Source of the DNA: Ficedula albicollis
Lineage: Eukaryota > Chordata > Aves > Passeriformes > Muscicapidae
Assembly (NCBI RefSeq): GCF_000247815.1
Contig: NC_021676.1
Location: 3,501,544-3,565,543 of the forward strand
Length of the DNA stretch: 64,000 bases
Reading direction: 5' to 3'
In this document: positions 27,824 to 40,782 of the stretch, piece by piece
How the letters are laid out: the number at the start of each line of letters is the position of its first letter
How positions within the stretch are numbered: position 1 is the first letter of the stretch
Notes under the pieces: generated by a model
Database searches by the model: none
Told to the model about the DNA's origin: nothing
What the model saw: the letters and a program-made list of their open reading frames with translations, nothing else
Translations under genes and position numbers: made by a program

Positions 27824-28583
27824 TTTCCTTTCCTTTCCTTTCCTTTCCTTTCCTTTCCTTTCCTTTCCTTTCCTTTCCTTTCCTTTCCTTTCCTTTCCTT
27901 TCCTTTCCTTTCCTTTCCTTTCCTTTCCTTTCCTTTCCTTTCCTTTCCTTTCCTTTCCTTTCCTTTCCTTTCCTTTCCTTTCCTTTCCTTTCCTTTCCTT
28001 TCCTTTCCTTTCCTTTCCTTTCCTTTCCTTTCCTTTCCTTTCCTTTCCTTTCCTTTCCTTTCCTTTCCTTTCCTTTCCTTTCCTTTCCTTTCCTTTCCTT
28101 TCCTTTCCTTTCCTTTCCTTTCCTTTCCTTTCCTTTCCTTTCCTTTCCTTTCCTTTCCTTTCCTTTCCTTTCCTTTCCTTTCCTTTCCTTTCCTTTCCTT
28201 TCCTTTCCTTTCCTTTCCTTTCCTTTCCTTTCCTTTCCTTTCCTTTCCTTTCCTTTCCTTTCCTTTCCTTTCCTTTCCTTTCCTTTCCTTTCCTTTCCTT
28301 TCCTTTCCTTTCCTTTCCTTTCCTTTCCTTTCCTTTCCTTTCCTTTCCTTTCCTTTCCTTTCCTTTCCTTTCCTTTCCTTTCCTTTCCTTTCCTTTCCTT
28401 TCCTTTCCTTTCCTTTCCTTTCCTTTCCTTTCCTTTCCTTTCCTTTCCTTTCCTTTCCTTTCCTTTCCTTTCCTTTCCTTTCCTTTCCTTTCCTTTCCTT
28501 TCCTTTCCTTTCCTTTCCTTTCCTTTCCTTTCCTTTCCTTTCCTTTCCTTTCCTTTCCTTTCCTTTCCTTTCCTTTCCTTTCC
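27824..28583. repeat. (TTTCC)152 pentanucleotide satellite, uninterrupted
   Basis: There are 760 bases, exactly 152 copies of TTTCC, with no substitution that I can see. One strand is all pyrimidine and the other all purine, so the tract has mirror symmetry and could form triplex (H-) DNA. The frames on both strands are open only because the repeat lacks stop codons; they encode Phe/Leu/Ser/Pro and Lys/Gly/Glu/Arg repeats and are not genes. The true length is uncertain because such arrays are easily miscounted. Confidence 0.97.
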
Positions 28584-29951
28584 TCCTTTTGTTTTGTATT
28601 TTGGTTTTTTTTGGAGTCTGTGTGTTTCTCCCTGCCATTCCTTGATGTTCCTGCCAGGCTAGTGAAGCTGGTTTATCAGCAGAAATGCCATAAATTCAGC
28701 ACTCAATTTTTGTTATTATTTCAGAAAAAAAACCAAACTTTTATTTCATTTCAGCAGCCTTAGGCTCTTTGGTTGTGGATATTTTTTTTTTTTATAAGGC
28801 CTGTTTTCATTGTAAAGGGTAACAGTTAAAAGCAGGATACTGTATTTTACTAGAAAGTACCAGTGAAAGGGAATGGAGCTGAGTGATCCCATTATGAACT
28901 AAAGAAAAACGCTGTAATAATGAGGAATGGCTGGGATGGGTAAATGCTGCCCTGTCAGGGGTTCATCACACAAGTGGGACTTTGAGAAGCTGAGCACTGG
29001 AATGCTGCTTTGGAGATGAGAAACACCAGCTGATTTTCCTCCTGCATTTTATGCAGATGGCAGAACAGAAAAATAAAGAGGGAAGTCAGGGTATTTTGAA
29101 TATTTGAGGTCTAGTGCATCTTCATAAGTAGGACAAATATGAAAATGAGGAAAAGTGCCCCACTTGCATATTTGGGTTTCACCAAGCAGCTCTGCCCTGT
29201 TTCTTTGCTGCAATTTGAAAACTGATGTTTTAATAATCAGTGGATGCTTATTATTTCATTATTTATTAATTAGTTAATGCTTTTTCACTTTTGATTCAGC
29301 CTAAATATATATCTAAATATTACTTGTACACACATTTTCTTGATCACAAATAAGATTTGTGACACCACGCTGATCAGTAGCAGTATAGTAAATAATTAAT
29401 AATCACAATACAGACATGCTTCTAATAATTTTATAGAGCAGTTAGGCTTTAGTGCAGCATCAAAATGCTTTATTCTCTCAAAGTTTAATGCAAACTGGGG
29501 ATGAGTAGTGCAGATCCCAACCCCAGAGTGTTTTCACTTGCATGTGTGCTTAATAATTTTCCTCTATTAGGAGCAGTTAAAAACCCTGTCTCTTGCAGTT
29601 TTTTTTCCTTGATCTTTTATTGAGATTTTACTTATTAATCTATGATGGTTAATCTGGTTTATATCTTATTTTGTATTTATTTAGTAACTTTTTACTTTGA
29701 GATGCTGAATTTATGTTGTTTACTCTGGTGCAAAATACCAAAAATTCTAACAGCAAGTGGATTTTTCTTTGCTACAAAGAAAATTTTTACAGTCCTCAAC
29801 AATGTAAAATAATGACAATGAAATTTGGCATTCTTTACTTTTAGTAATCTGCAGTCTATCATTTCAGTAAATGAGAACAGACATTCATTTCTTTACTATT
29901 TAATCAAATAGCTAATGATATTAAAACTAGAATAAGTTAAGGACTTTTAAT
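28584..29951. other. Non-coding AT-rich stretch, nothing recognised
   Basis: No gene or repeat family is seen beyond short T and A tracts. Confidence 0.45.
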
Positions 29952-30154
29952 AGACTCTGAAAACACAGCAATTTCAAGATGGCCCAGACTCTGAAAACAC
30001 AGCAACTTCAAGATGGCCCAGATTAATTATTCTTTCATTAAATGCAGTATGTTAAGCCTAAAGTACAGTAGACTCTGAAAACACAGCAATTTCAAGATGG
30101 CCCAGATTAATTATTCTTTAATTAAATGCAGTATGTTAAGCCTAAAGTACAGAC
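29952..30154. repeat. Nested tandem duplication, 34-bp and about 118-bp periods
   Basis: The unit AGACTCTGAAAACACAGCAA starts at 29952, 29986 and 30070. The first step is 34 bp. The second (84 bp) carries an added segment from ATTAATTATTCTTT to AAGCCTAAAGTACAG, which is itself present twice. Copies differ at single positions (AATTTC/AACTTC, TTTCATT/TTTAATT). Confidence 0.9.
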
Positions 30155-30382
30155 ATTTGGGCTGCAAAACGTGGGTAGAGACCTATAGAAAACAAACCTA
30201 TTGATAAAAAGGAATTTGTAACATGGAGAGGGGAAAGATGAGCTGAACAGTTGTGTCACAGTGGAAGCAGGGAGGAAAGAGAGCAATGTGAATAAGAATA
30301 GGAACGATTTGTAGTTTTTTGTTTTTTTTAAAAGGATGCAGAGTGAGTTGACTATGCCAGATTTAGATATTCAGACAAATCT

Positions 30383-30448
30383 GAAGAATTCTGAAGAATT
30401 CTAATGAATTCGAATTCTAAAGAATTCAAATTCTAAAGAATTAGAAGA
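30383..30448. repeat. Imperfect tandem repeat with clustered GAATTC palindromes
   Basis: Five GAATTC hexamers fall within 42 bases (starts 30386, 30396, 30406, 30412, 30422) in a short array of CTGAAGAATT and TCTAAAGAATT-like units. It is a local microsatellite-like expansion. Confidence 0.85.
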
Positions 30449-33400
30449 AAAAAGTCAAAGAAGTCTGTAAAGACAGCGAGAATCTTGGGGATTTGTTGGT
30501 TTTCTTTTTTTCCTCTCAATGTAAAAGTTTGTTTCTCATAAAAACTTTAAACAGCGTGTATCAAGCCTTACCCCACGGAGTCTGGATGCTTTCCCATTGC
30601 CAGGTTTACACAGGGTGCCACAACCTTGCTCTGCCCACCCGAGCACTGCATTGTAATATACAGCCTCTGATCCTAGAGGTGAATATGAATAATAAAACCC
30701 AGGGCTCATAAACTCCCTCAGACCACGCACCTGGGCTGCATTTTAATCCCCTCTCTCCACTTTCTGTGTCATTAAACCTGACACACCAAATTTTATTCCC
30801 TTTAGCAGTGTTGTTAGGTTGAATGCCTACTAAATATGAGCCCTAAGTGGGGATGACTTCACCTTGGTGCTGAGCTTTCTTTGCTTCAATTACCTCTAGT
30901 ACTTACCTTGCCTCAATTAACTTTGCAGGATCTGTGAAAAGGTCTCCCTATTATTGTGAGATATTTTTCTAAAGAAGGAAAAATATATTTGGGAGTACAG
31001 TGTGATACAGAAATGAGTTTAAAGAAATTGTATTTTTGGCAGGTAGAACCAGCTAAAGGCCATATTCAAGTAATAATAATTGTCATAATCTATTTATAGT
31101 CTCTCTTTAGAACCTCATTTTTTTGCTTAACCAGCTACAGACTCAGAAAAAGAAATATCTTTTCCTGTTCTACCTCCTGTGCTCCTTATTTATTTGAATT
31201 TTGCCCTCAAACTTCTCAGGGCAGTAATCAAGTCATTTCAACAGTGAAATTGCTGTGTGATTTCTTCTCCAGATATCTTATACATGACAGTGGACAGGTA
31301 TTTCACTATTGCCTTGCCTTACATCAGGCAGCAGTGAGGAATTAGGCTGGAATAGGGACAGAGCAGCTTTCAAGGACTAACAAAGCTGAACCTGCAAGGA
31401 CCCAAGCAAACATGGGCTGGAGGAAATCAGCTTGTTTGCTTGTTGAGGTGTTAGAGCAATGGTTTCTGAATCCTTCAAAAAGCATGGATTCTGTCATTTT
31501 TGATTTATTTTAGATCTCTCTGGCCAGCTGATTTAAACCTGTTTGATCTCCAGGCTTGGTTAACTTGCTGCTGTCCATCTCAGCAGGAATTTTGGTCAAA
31601 GGTGATGTTTGTTCAGTCTGGAAGCCAGAAATTGGGGAGTTTGGGAAGTGCAACTAAGATGACAAAATTGTTTTTAAGGCAGCATTCAAAAGCTGATGCA
31701 TTCCTTGAGATGTGGACACTTGTTTTCCAATGGGAAAATACAAGACTGGGCTCATGCAGAATGTGAATGAGTTAGAATGAGCCAAGAAGTAGAAACACCA
31801 AATGTCCATGGTTTAATCTCAGCCCTTGATTCTCACCACAGTAGATGTTCACTGGCACATCTCAGAGGAGACTTTGATGGAAACCATGCCAAAGACTAGG
31901 ACAGATATTGGAAATACCCAACAAAATCTTTATTTACAGCTTGAAGGAAGAGGTCTCACATTTTACCAAATTTCTCATCCTTGCTAAGCTTAAAAGTTTA
32001 AAAACTTGTGTCAATATATCTCTTGATCTGTGTCTTCTTAATCAACCAATTATCTAAATAAAGATGTTGCCTGTTTCCTAATAATAATGTTTTCTTTATA
32101 CCTTATTAATTAGCAGGTCCCTTGCTATTAATCAAACCATGAGCCACTTTAGTACTCTTTTCTTTAAAACCCCTTGTCTTTTCCTGATATCATGTATAGG
32201 ACTAAAATGCATAAATGAACCTGAATGTAGTAATTTCTCAGGTAAGACTTTTTTTTTAGCAATACTTTTTTTTTAAATTAAATGGCATGTCAGTGCTTTC
32301 AGATTAGTTGTTAATATATTATTCATGCTTTTTTACTATTATTTCAAAAGCTGGCCTGCAAATAGAAGATATCAAAAAAAAAATAATTTTTCTTTTTCCT
32401 TTCTAGATATGGAGTTTTGGTAATCAGTAGCTGAGTAAGACCCCTGTCCAAGTTTTAGCAATTTGTCTCACAGCTTCAGTTACTCAGGAATGGCTTTGAA
32501 AAGAATTTCTCCTCCCTTTCAGAGCTCTGTGTTTCTGTAGGGTACTTCTGATCAAATACTCCTTTCACAGAGTGGAAAGCTCTTGCTTTCCCCACTGAAC
32601 TCTGTGCATTTGTTCTCTGTGGTAAATACTCAGTCGGCCTCTGTGCTTTGGTTTGCTGCATTTCCCTTGTTAGAGCACATAAAACTTGGGAAAAGAAAGT
32701 TCCTGAATGGATCTGAACGTGTGGCCCAGCTTCCTCTCCTGCAGGATCCCACACAAAATCAGGGTTTACTCTGCTGGAAATAACAAGGGGAGGATTTCAC
32801 AGCTTTCACTCAGCTGTTGATGTGTTTGAACCTGACTGAAAATCAGCAATTTGTCTTTAGTTTATTGAATTTTCGTGTAATTTAGAATGAAAAAGATGCT
32901 TTGAGGGTGGGCATCTCTTTGGAGAGACAATAACAAGGCGGGTGACAGATGTTTGTTCATCACATGCTGAGCACAGTGTCACACCAGCCATGGCCTGGCA
33001 GCACCAGGTCACCTGCTGCTGTCCCATCTTCAATTAAAACACTCTGTCTTCCATGGCAGAAATCTCCAGAAATATATTGGAAAAATAAATTAATTGCATT
33101 TTTTATGATCACAACTGACACATTCAGCTGTATAAACTGTTTCTACACTCGTGTAAATCTCTTACAGCTGATTTACCTCATACCTTAAATAATTTTTATC
33201 CTTTTGGTCTGGCTTTGGTTATTTTCCTCTTTATCAAAGTAAAGTGAAGAATGGGGTCTTGCTAAATGCAACACTTTCCATTGGATGTAAAGGGTAAACA
33301 GCTGGTCTGTAAAGACTCCCCAGTTCTGTATACAACCCAGGTTGTCTTCATAGAAAATGTAAAAAAAAAAAAATTTTTTCTTTTCTTAGAATTTTTTTGG

Positions 33401-36400
33401 CTGAGAACACCTGCTGTTTAGTCACGTTCTTTGCTTGCATCTCAAGGATTTGCTACAGGTACTTTTTTGAACAAGAGCAATCAATAGCAGAATAGCTATG
33501 TACATTAGCTAAAAAATACAAATTTTTGTGTGATGCTGTCATACTTCTGCTCCTGTCACTATTCTATTTCATTTTTGCAGTGATATTCTGTGCCATTACC
33601 TTGCTTTACAAGACCTGTGTTTTGTTTTCTTCCTCAAGGTAAGCTTTACACTTTTTTACATTTCTAATGCATAGCCATGAAACAACGTTCAAGCCAGTTG
33701 GTTGCACATGAACAACTGGGATTCCAAGGGATGACATCTGCCAGGAGCTCCAAGATTTGTGATTGTTTTTTGTTTTTCAAAGTCAGTGTTCCCAAACCCT
33801 CTGGAGAACATTTGGGAATGTGCTTTGTAGGTTGTTTGGCACATTGTTTGCATTTTCTTATCGAGTCGCAGTTTTCCCCATAAATCTCAACAGTCTGCTA
33901 ATGATTTGTGTGGCTTGTAATTGGTTCTGTATTTTGTAAAGGATTTACTGTCGTTGCAGTGCAATGCAGTTATTAATTGGTGTGTTTGCTAATCTTTGTC
34001 AGTCTTGCGTTTGGTTCCCTTCATATTTCCGGAAGGATTTTTTGTGCTCGACTGAAGCCGAAGGAGGGCTGGTGTTGGCAGGTGTGACCTCTCTGGAGCA
34101 GAGCTGCTTTGCCTCTCAGGCTGAGCAGCAGTCAGGGTCCATCCCTGAATGGACACTGTCCAAGGTACCCACTGCTGAAGGAACTGCTCCTCCTCCTACA
34201 CTCACAAAGACCAACCTTGTAATTAACGTGCTCAAGTGAGATAAGAATAGTCAATCCAAACTGTGTTAACAGCTCCAGCTTCAACTAATTTTCATCAGAA
34301 CTGTCACTTACCCCCCAGTGCCCAAGTGCTGCTGGAAGATGGCTGGTTGTGTGTTTTTAATGAATGGATGAGATGGAGATGGAAGGGTGAGAGTAACGTG
34401 CAAAAACTTGTCCAGCAATATGATCACCCCATGCTCTGATCATTTTGTACTTAGCATAGATGTCAGCCACTGAGCAAAATCAGGGCAAAAAAGTAGTAAG
34501 GTGATAATATTCTGTTTGGTTTTTTTATCCTACATATTCTTCTGGGAAATTGTATTCCTGGCATGAACAGTCATCAGCAAGGCAAGGGGAAGGGGACCCA
34601 TCCTGCCTCCAACCTCACTGTCAGTGTCATTAGAGAAATTGCAAAAAAAAAAGTGCAATTCTTTGTTCATGTCTCTGAACTTCATTCTCTGCTCTCCCTG
34701 CTTATCCAAATGCTCAGCAGAAAGAATCAAGCAGCAGTAAGAGAAAGCCTCTTTATACATGAGAATGGTTTTTCCCCCCTAATGGCAGATGGAGTATCTT
34801 AATAAGTGAAAAACTCACAGAACTGAGTTACTGCACTGAATTTTCATGACACAGAGCCAATCTATGTAAAATCAGATGTGGGTTCAAACACAGGGATCTT
34901 TAAGCTAAATGAATGAATCCTCTTCCTGCACCAAGTGAAAGCAAATTGTACTAGATCTTTAACTAAGATAAATTATAGACTTTTGAAATTTAGAAAATAT
35001 AGCATGCAGGCATGTGTAAATTGATATGTTCAGCCAGGGCATCATTCAGAAGACTTGTTATGGAAGAAATAGGTTATTTGCCCCATCACCTCTCTGTTTT
35101 CCCAGTGGTTCTAAATCTGGTCCCTGGGATCAGTCTTCAAGCTCAGTGGCTTTTTCATTAAGTGCAGAGAGCCTTGGCCTCTTCTGAGTTACTTAAATTC
35201 CCCATGCTCTGGGCCACTGGTTTTAGCCTTAGTTCTCTTTCATTTTTGGATTTGGCCAAAGGTAATTTAACAAGCTGGATGTGTTGGCAGATTTTTATTT
35301 CCCTCCCCACTTCCTTATTTAATATGAGAGCTCATCCTTTCAGTCTGACAGATCACCTGCATGATTGCTGGAGTATTAAGTCCTAACTCTGTCATCAGCT
35401 TTCAGTAGGTCAAGAACATGGGTTGCACAGCAGGCAGAGTGCAAAGCCTGCAAAAACTGATTTTTTTTAATATTCTTTTTGATATTGCTATTTAATACAA
35501 AAAGGACAGGCCTCTAAAGTTACTCTGCAGAATACAGCTGACACCACTAAAAATCCCCGAGTTCCAACCTATTAAGTTGATGGGGAAAGTGTTTCAGCAA
35601 AGGAATATGGATAAAGTGTTGTGTGTCCAAAGACTAAATTCATAGAAAACATAGTTTCTATCATTCTGCCAATTGTATGACAAGCAAGAAAATTCAGTTA
35701 TTCTGAAAAATGGTATTTGCCCAACTCCTCTTAATAAATACTTGAGCTTCTTTAACATCTCTTATCTGAGCATGTTTTCCAAGTTTGAATCATTCCCCTC
35801 CTTAGTAGGTCACAGTTATTATTTCCTGTAAAACAAGCAAAGAAGCCCAGGAAAACACACATTATTTTCCTCAATAGTACATGATGGACCAAGGACAGAA
35901 GCAGAAATAAAAGCTGTTCTGGCTGTTACCCTGCTGCTTTTCCTGGCTGGCAGTGCCATGGGAAGGGAGATCAACACTTCATCAGTGACTGAGCACTGGA
36001 GGTGCTGTGCTAATGTGGAAATACCTCCTAGGATTCGGGTTCACTTGGCAATTACATTCAATTAGACAACACCACTAAGTGACTTCTCAAGGTTGTGATT
36101 TAGCTGGGTGTGATTTCCAGGTGAAGGAAAGCCCTGGAGGAGATGTTATTAATTGTACTCTTCAGAGCAGTGCCTGAGGAGCAGCCAAGGTCAGTGCCAG
36201 CTTCCCAGGAAACAGCCCAGAATCTGAGTGGGCAAGTGGCAAATGGCATTTTATGGAGGACAGGACAGAGTGGGAGAGGAGGCTCTCTGAACGGAAATAT
36301 GAGGTGATGCCAAGGACAAAGGTTTAGGGCAAAACCTCTGAGCAAAGCTCTGATTGTTCTTCCTTTGTCATGTCACAGTTCCTGCTCTGCTGGAAGTGCA

Positions 36401-39400
36401 GGTGCCCCCTGCAATGGTCCCTCGTGTTCTTCTTGCTCTGTCAGCTCCTGCTACTCTTTAGCTTCCTTTTACTTCTTTTAGTTTTCAAAAATTGAAGGAG
36501 TTTCAAAGCCCCAGATGTTCACAAAAAGAACCTACTTGGTACAATTTTGTGGGGGGGGAGTGGGTTTGTTGTGTGTTTTTAGTTGTTAGTAAGATCAGTT
36601 TGCAGAGAGATCAGAAAATCCTAAAGAACAAATCACGATTCTTGAGAGAGACATCACCTTGAGATAACATACCCTACCTCGTTGCTTGTCAGTATTTTGT
36701 AGCATCTTAAATCTGACTTTTCAAAGCCTCTTATTCTAACAGGAAGGGAAGAAGACAGTGCTTAGTTCTGTAACTCTTGGTTGTGATTTTATTTCTTTTC
36801 CAATACTGAACAGCTTCCCAAGCAGCTGAGCCAGGAGAACAAGCGAGTCAAGTGTTCAGATTAGCCTGGAAACTGCAGACTGCAGGAGCCATGGAAAGAA
36901 CCAGAATTATTTGCTTTGTTCTTAGGCTTCCTTCCCCAAGTGCCCACTTCCCACTCTCCAAGGCAAGAGTCTCTTAAGCAGATCTTCTCTCCAATCTGAT
37001 CTTAAAGACAGAGCTTTAATTCAGCCAGGAAATTGGAAATACTGTTCAAGTGTTTGGTTAGAAGAAAAAGCTGGATATATCCACCCCACAGCAGCTGAGC
37101 AAGTTTCCCCTTCATTGAAATCCTATGAAAAAATACTAATCATTAAATATCAGACAAGTTAAAAGTATAAATATAAATATAGAAATAAAACGGAAAAAAA
37201 ATTGTGATATCTGAAGCCATGTTATCCCACACTTAGCTAGAATAATTCTGAACCTGAATTTTATTTAATTTGTCAGAAACAAAACTTCATCCCATTGAGA
37301 AAAGATTTCCTGAGCACATCAGTGCACACTTAGTGAAGTCATTCAAGGTCAAAGCTCTGCCTTAACAAACGCAAAATTACTTATTTATTAAATATGTTCA
37401 TTTTGAAACAAATAAATAGTTTGGGGTCTACATACAGATTAAACTTATTTTTGTAAATAAAAGTAATTTTCTCATATAAAAGCAGCCTAACAGCACCATC
37501 TTCTGACAAACTCCAATTTCTGCACTAACCTTGAAAAGCACTTTTAATCCTTTGTGTGTATATTTTGGTTGCTGTCACAAATAAAGCAGAGGCTCTAGGG
37601 GGCCTAAATGGAAGTGTAATCCCATGTATCCTGGCAGAAGGCTTGGGCTGAGAGTCTGAGCAGCCACTTACTGTCCAATTTCTTCTTTTCACTTAAAACA
37701 GCGAGAGAATTTCATTCAACTGCAATTTTGCCTCAAATTGTTATTGAAATGTTGGCTGCAAAAACATTTCAAAGGTGTATTCCTGTCAAATATTTGGAAA
37801 GAGGTAATTTATATGTAATTTGAACAGCTGACAATTCTACCAACCTCCTGTTACATTATTATGAAAGCAGGAATATTACATAGGCCCCATTTTCTTACCC
37901 AGTGTTGCTGCATTTATGCAACCAAAATTGCTGCCAATTTTGCAGTGAGGAGCACAAAATAAATGAATGTTGATGATTTTAATACATTTGTGATCCATTC
38001 AGGGCAATGGTGCTGGTTGGTGATTTTGGCAGTGGTGCTTTTGCTCGTGGTTGTGCTCTGCTCTCTGTGAGCTCCTGCACTTGGTCACTTCCCAAAAAGT
38101 CCCAGGAGCAGGACTGAGGTGGCTGCACGCTCCCAAACCACCCTCCTGATCATCCCTTTGGCCATGCTCGTGGCTTTTCTCTTTGAGAGCTGAGAGTTGT
38201 TTGCACACATCTGTCCCTGTAAATTGGAGCTCACTGCTCCTGCACAGTTTGCTCCTCACAGGAAACTCCATGAAGATAAATGGACTTCTGACTGCTTCCT
38301 TATTTCACTTTGGGATTGATACAACACCTGTTCTCCTTGTTCAACCCCCAAAATTACAACCAACCTTTCTTCATATCTCTTGTTTTTAGGTTGGGTTCAC
38401 CTTGAAATCACTTCCAGTCTTTTTTCTTGCAACTCCACTGTAGTTTGGGCTCAGTCTTCCAGTCAAATCTCATATTTCCCAGTCAGAATCCACTCACAAT
38501 GTGCAATCTGAATAATCATTTGTGCATATGGTTACAGATGTTCATACCTTATAAGTTGAATTTTAATTACAGTGAGCAGGGGTATTCTATGGAAGGTTCT
38601 TTACACATGTTAAAAGATAAGGTATTTAGACTCTGGAAAGTTTATTTACCTGCTTTGTTAAAACAAGAGGTTTTTTCATTTGATACAGAAAGCTCCTGGA
38701 ATATAAATGTCATGTAGAAATATTAGATACATTTTTTGCTGGTGTAATAGATGCAGCTATAATGAATGTTTATCAAGTTGTGATAGGGAATCATCCACTC
38801 CTCTAAAAAAAAGTGATAATAAACACAGTCCTGAAACAATTTATGGAACAGCAACTTTGCCTCTCGAGGGAACCAGCTCCATTTCATATCATTCCAAGTA
38901 ATTTGTGAACGTACACATTTACATTAGAAACCTGCAAAGGATCTTTTTAGGTAATCACTGTTTCCATATGTATTCATGAGTTTTCAGCCAGATAACTAAT
39001 CCCTGTACTCCTGAATTACATATCCACACGTTTAAATGTTAGTTGTATCACCACTGCCTTAATGAGGAAATATATGCTCTCTACACAGCTGTAGTGCCTA
39101 GAAGCTTGTAGCAGGAATAACTAAAAATATTCAAAGTCTGTCATCACGGAATGAGTGTGTTAATTAGAGATTGAATGAGGGAAAAAGTAAAATTTTCAGT
39201 CTTAAATTACGAATTGAGGAACGAAATGCTACACTGCATTTCCAGACTAAAAGGTAAGGAACTTTGTTGGAGGAAAATGGAAATGGAAATTTCTCATTAT
39301 TTTGGTGACTGTGTTTCAACATTATCAGATCTCTGAGGTTTGATGTGCTGGAGCAAGACTTATATACATAGACCATTAGAGATCTAAAAAATATAGCAGT

Positions 39401-39900
39401 AAAAAACTCATATTTTAGTTCTGAAATGAAAGTTTAGGAATATTTTCAAATCATTGCACTGCAACTTGAAGATGGTAATGCCTTGCTGTTGCAGCTGTGT
39501 ACTTTGGAAAGGCATTGATTTATTGTATTGATTTTACTTCCAGAAAAAAGTGTGTAGTTCTGGAAGAAAGCAGAGCCTGACATTCATAAGTGCACTCCAT
39601 TTTCATATATATCTACCAAGGGAGGAGTGCTCTGGTTATAGAAGTCAATTCAATTCCAGCTATCTGTCATTCAGCTTACAAATAATTCTGCTATATTTTG
39701 AGCAGTCAGAAGTTAGGTAGTATGTTACATTTGATTTTAAAAGGGTATTAAGGACAAAATATTGATGGCCATTTGAATACCTCTGTAGGTTTTTTTTTTC
39801 CTTGTGTGTGGTACAAAAATCTATTATTTTGAGAAATATTTACTGAAGTTGGCCTAAGTGTCAGAATGTCTGATAGTTATCCTTGAATGAACTCAAACTA
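30449..39900. other. Long non-coding stretch, no gene or repeat family recognised
   Basis: About 9.4 kb of AT-rich DNA. No open frame exceeds 96 codons and none matches a family I know. It includes several A and T runs, a G8 tract near 36551-36558 and moderately GC-rich patches (for example 34.0-34.2, 36.1-36.4 and 38.0-38.25 kb). I see no CR1 copy of useful length. Candidate regulatory elements cannot be judged without comparison to other birds. Confidence 0.45.
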
Positions 39901-39974
39901 GAAAGTCCCAGAGTATGAGGGCAGCCCTGGACAGAAGGACTTGGGTGTGTGCACTGGTGAGGAGCTCACAAACA

Positions 39975-40747
39975 GGATGTGGAGATGCTGGAGCAAAACC
40001 CAGAGCTCAACACAAACAGGTTGTGGAGATGCTGGAGCAAACCCAGAGCTCAACACAAACAGGTTGTGGAGATGCTGGAGCAAACCCAGAGCTCAACACA
40101 AACAGGTTGTGGAGATGCTGGAGCAAACCCAGAGCTCAACACAAACAGGTTGTGGAGATGCTGGAGCAAACCCAGAGCTCAACACAAACAGGTTGTGGAG
40201 ATGCTGGAGCAAACCCAGAGCTCAACACAAACAGGTTGTGGAGATGCTGGAGCAAACCCAGAGCTCAACACAAACAGGTTGTGGAGATGCTGGAGCAAAC
40301 CCAGAGCTCAACACAAACAGGTTGTGGAGATGCTGGAGCAAACCCAGAGCTCAACACAAACAGGTTGTGGAGATGCTGGAGCAAACCCAGAGCTCAACAC
40401 AAACAGGTTGTGGAGATGCTGGAGCAAACCCAGAGCTCAACACAAACAGGTTGTGGAGATGCTGGAGCTAATCCAGAGCTCCAGCACAAACAGGATGTGG
40501 AGATGCTGGAGCAAACCCAGAGCTCAACACAAAGAGGGGTTGGAGATTCTGGAGCAGATCCAGAGCTCAACAAAAGGATTTGGAGATGCTGGAGCAAATC
40601 CAGAGCTCCAACACAAACAGGATGTGGAGATTCTGGAGCAGATCCAGAGCTCAACACAAAAAGGGTTTGGAGATTCTGGAGCAAATCCAGAGCTCCAGCA
40701 CAAACAGGATGTGGAGATGCTGGAGCAGATCCAGAGCTCCAGGATAC
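39975..40747 (+). repeat. 43-bp minisatellite, about 18 copies
   Basis: The unit is GGTTGTGGAGATGCTGGAGC followed by AAACCCAGAGCTCAACACAAACA. Exactly spaced copies start at 40019, 40062, 40105, 40148, 40191, 40234, 40277, 40320, 40363, 40406 and 40449, and this core looks homogeneous. Outer copies are diverged (GGATGTGG, AGATTCTGG and TCCAGCACA variants, spacing 40-45 bp), giving a young centre with older edges. Because 43 is not a multiple of three and the unit has no plus-strand stop codon in any frame, it yields a spurious 313-codon open frame. Confidence 0.95.
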
Positions 40748-40748
40748 T

Positions 40749-40782
40749 GGATCCCAGATCCACTCTCTGGGATCTGGGATCC
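40749..40782. repeat. Perfect 13-bp inverted repeat with 8-base loop
   Basis: GGATCCCAGATCC at 40749-40761 is the exact reverse complement of GGATCTGGGATCC at 40770-40782, separated by ACTCTCTG. It lies exactly between the last 43-bp unit and the CR1 3' sequence. A hairpin here could have promoted replication slippage, but it may equally be incidental. Confidence 0.85.

Noticed and set aside
27629..28645. 338- and 274-codon frames of Phe/Leu/Ser/Pro and Lys/Gly/Glu/Arg repeats
   Set aside because: They translate the (TTTCC)n array; the repeat has no stop codon on either strand.
36540..36570. G8-containing tract as a G-quadruplex
   Set aside because: Only one long G run with a single short GGG nearby; four suitable G runs are not present.
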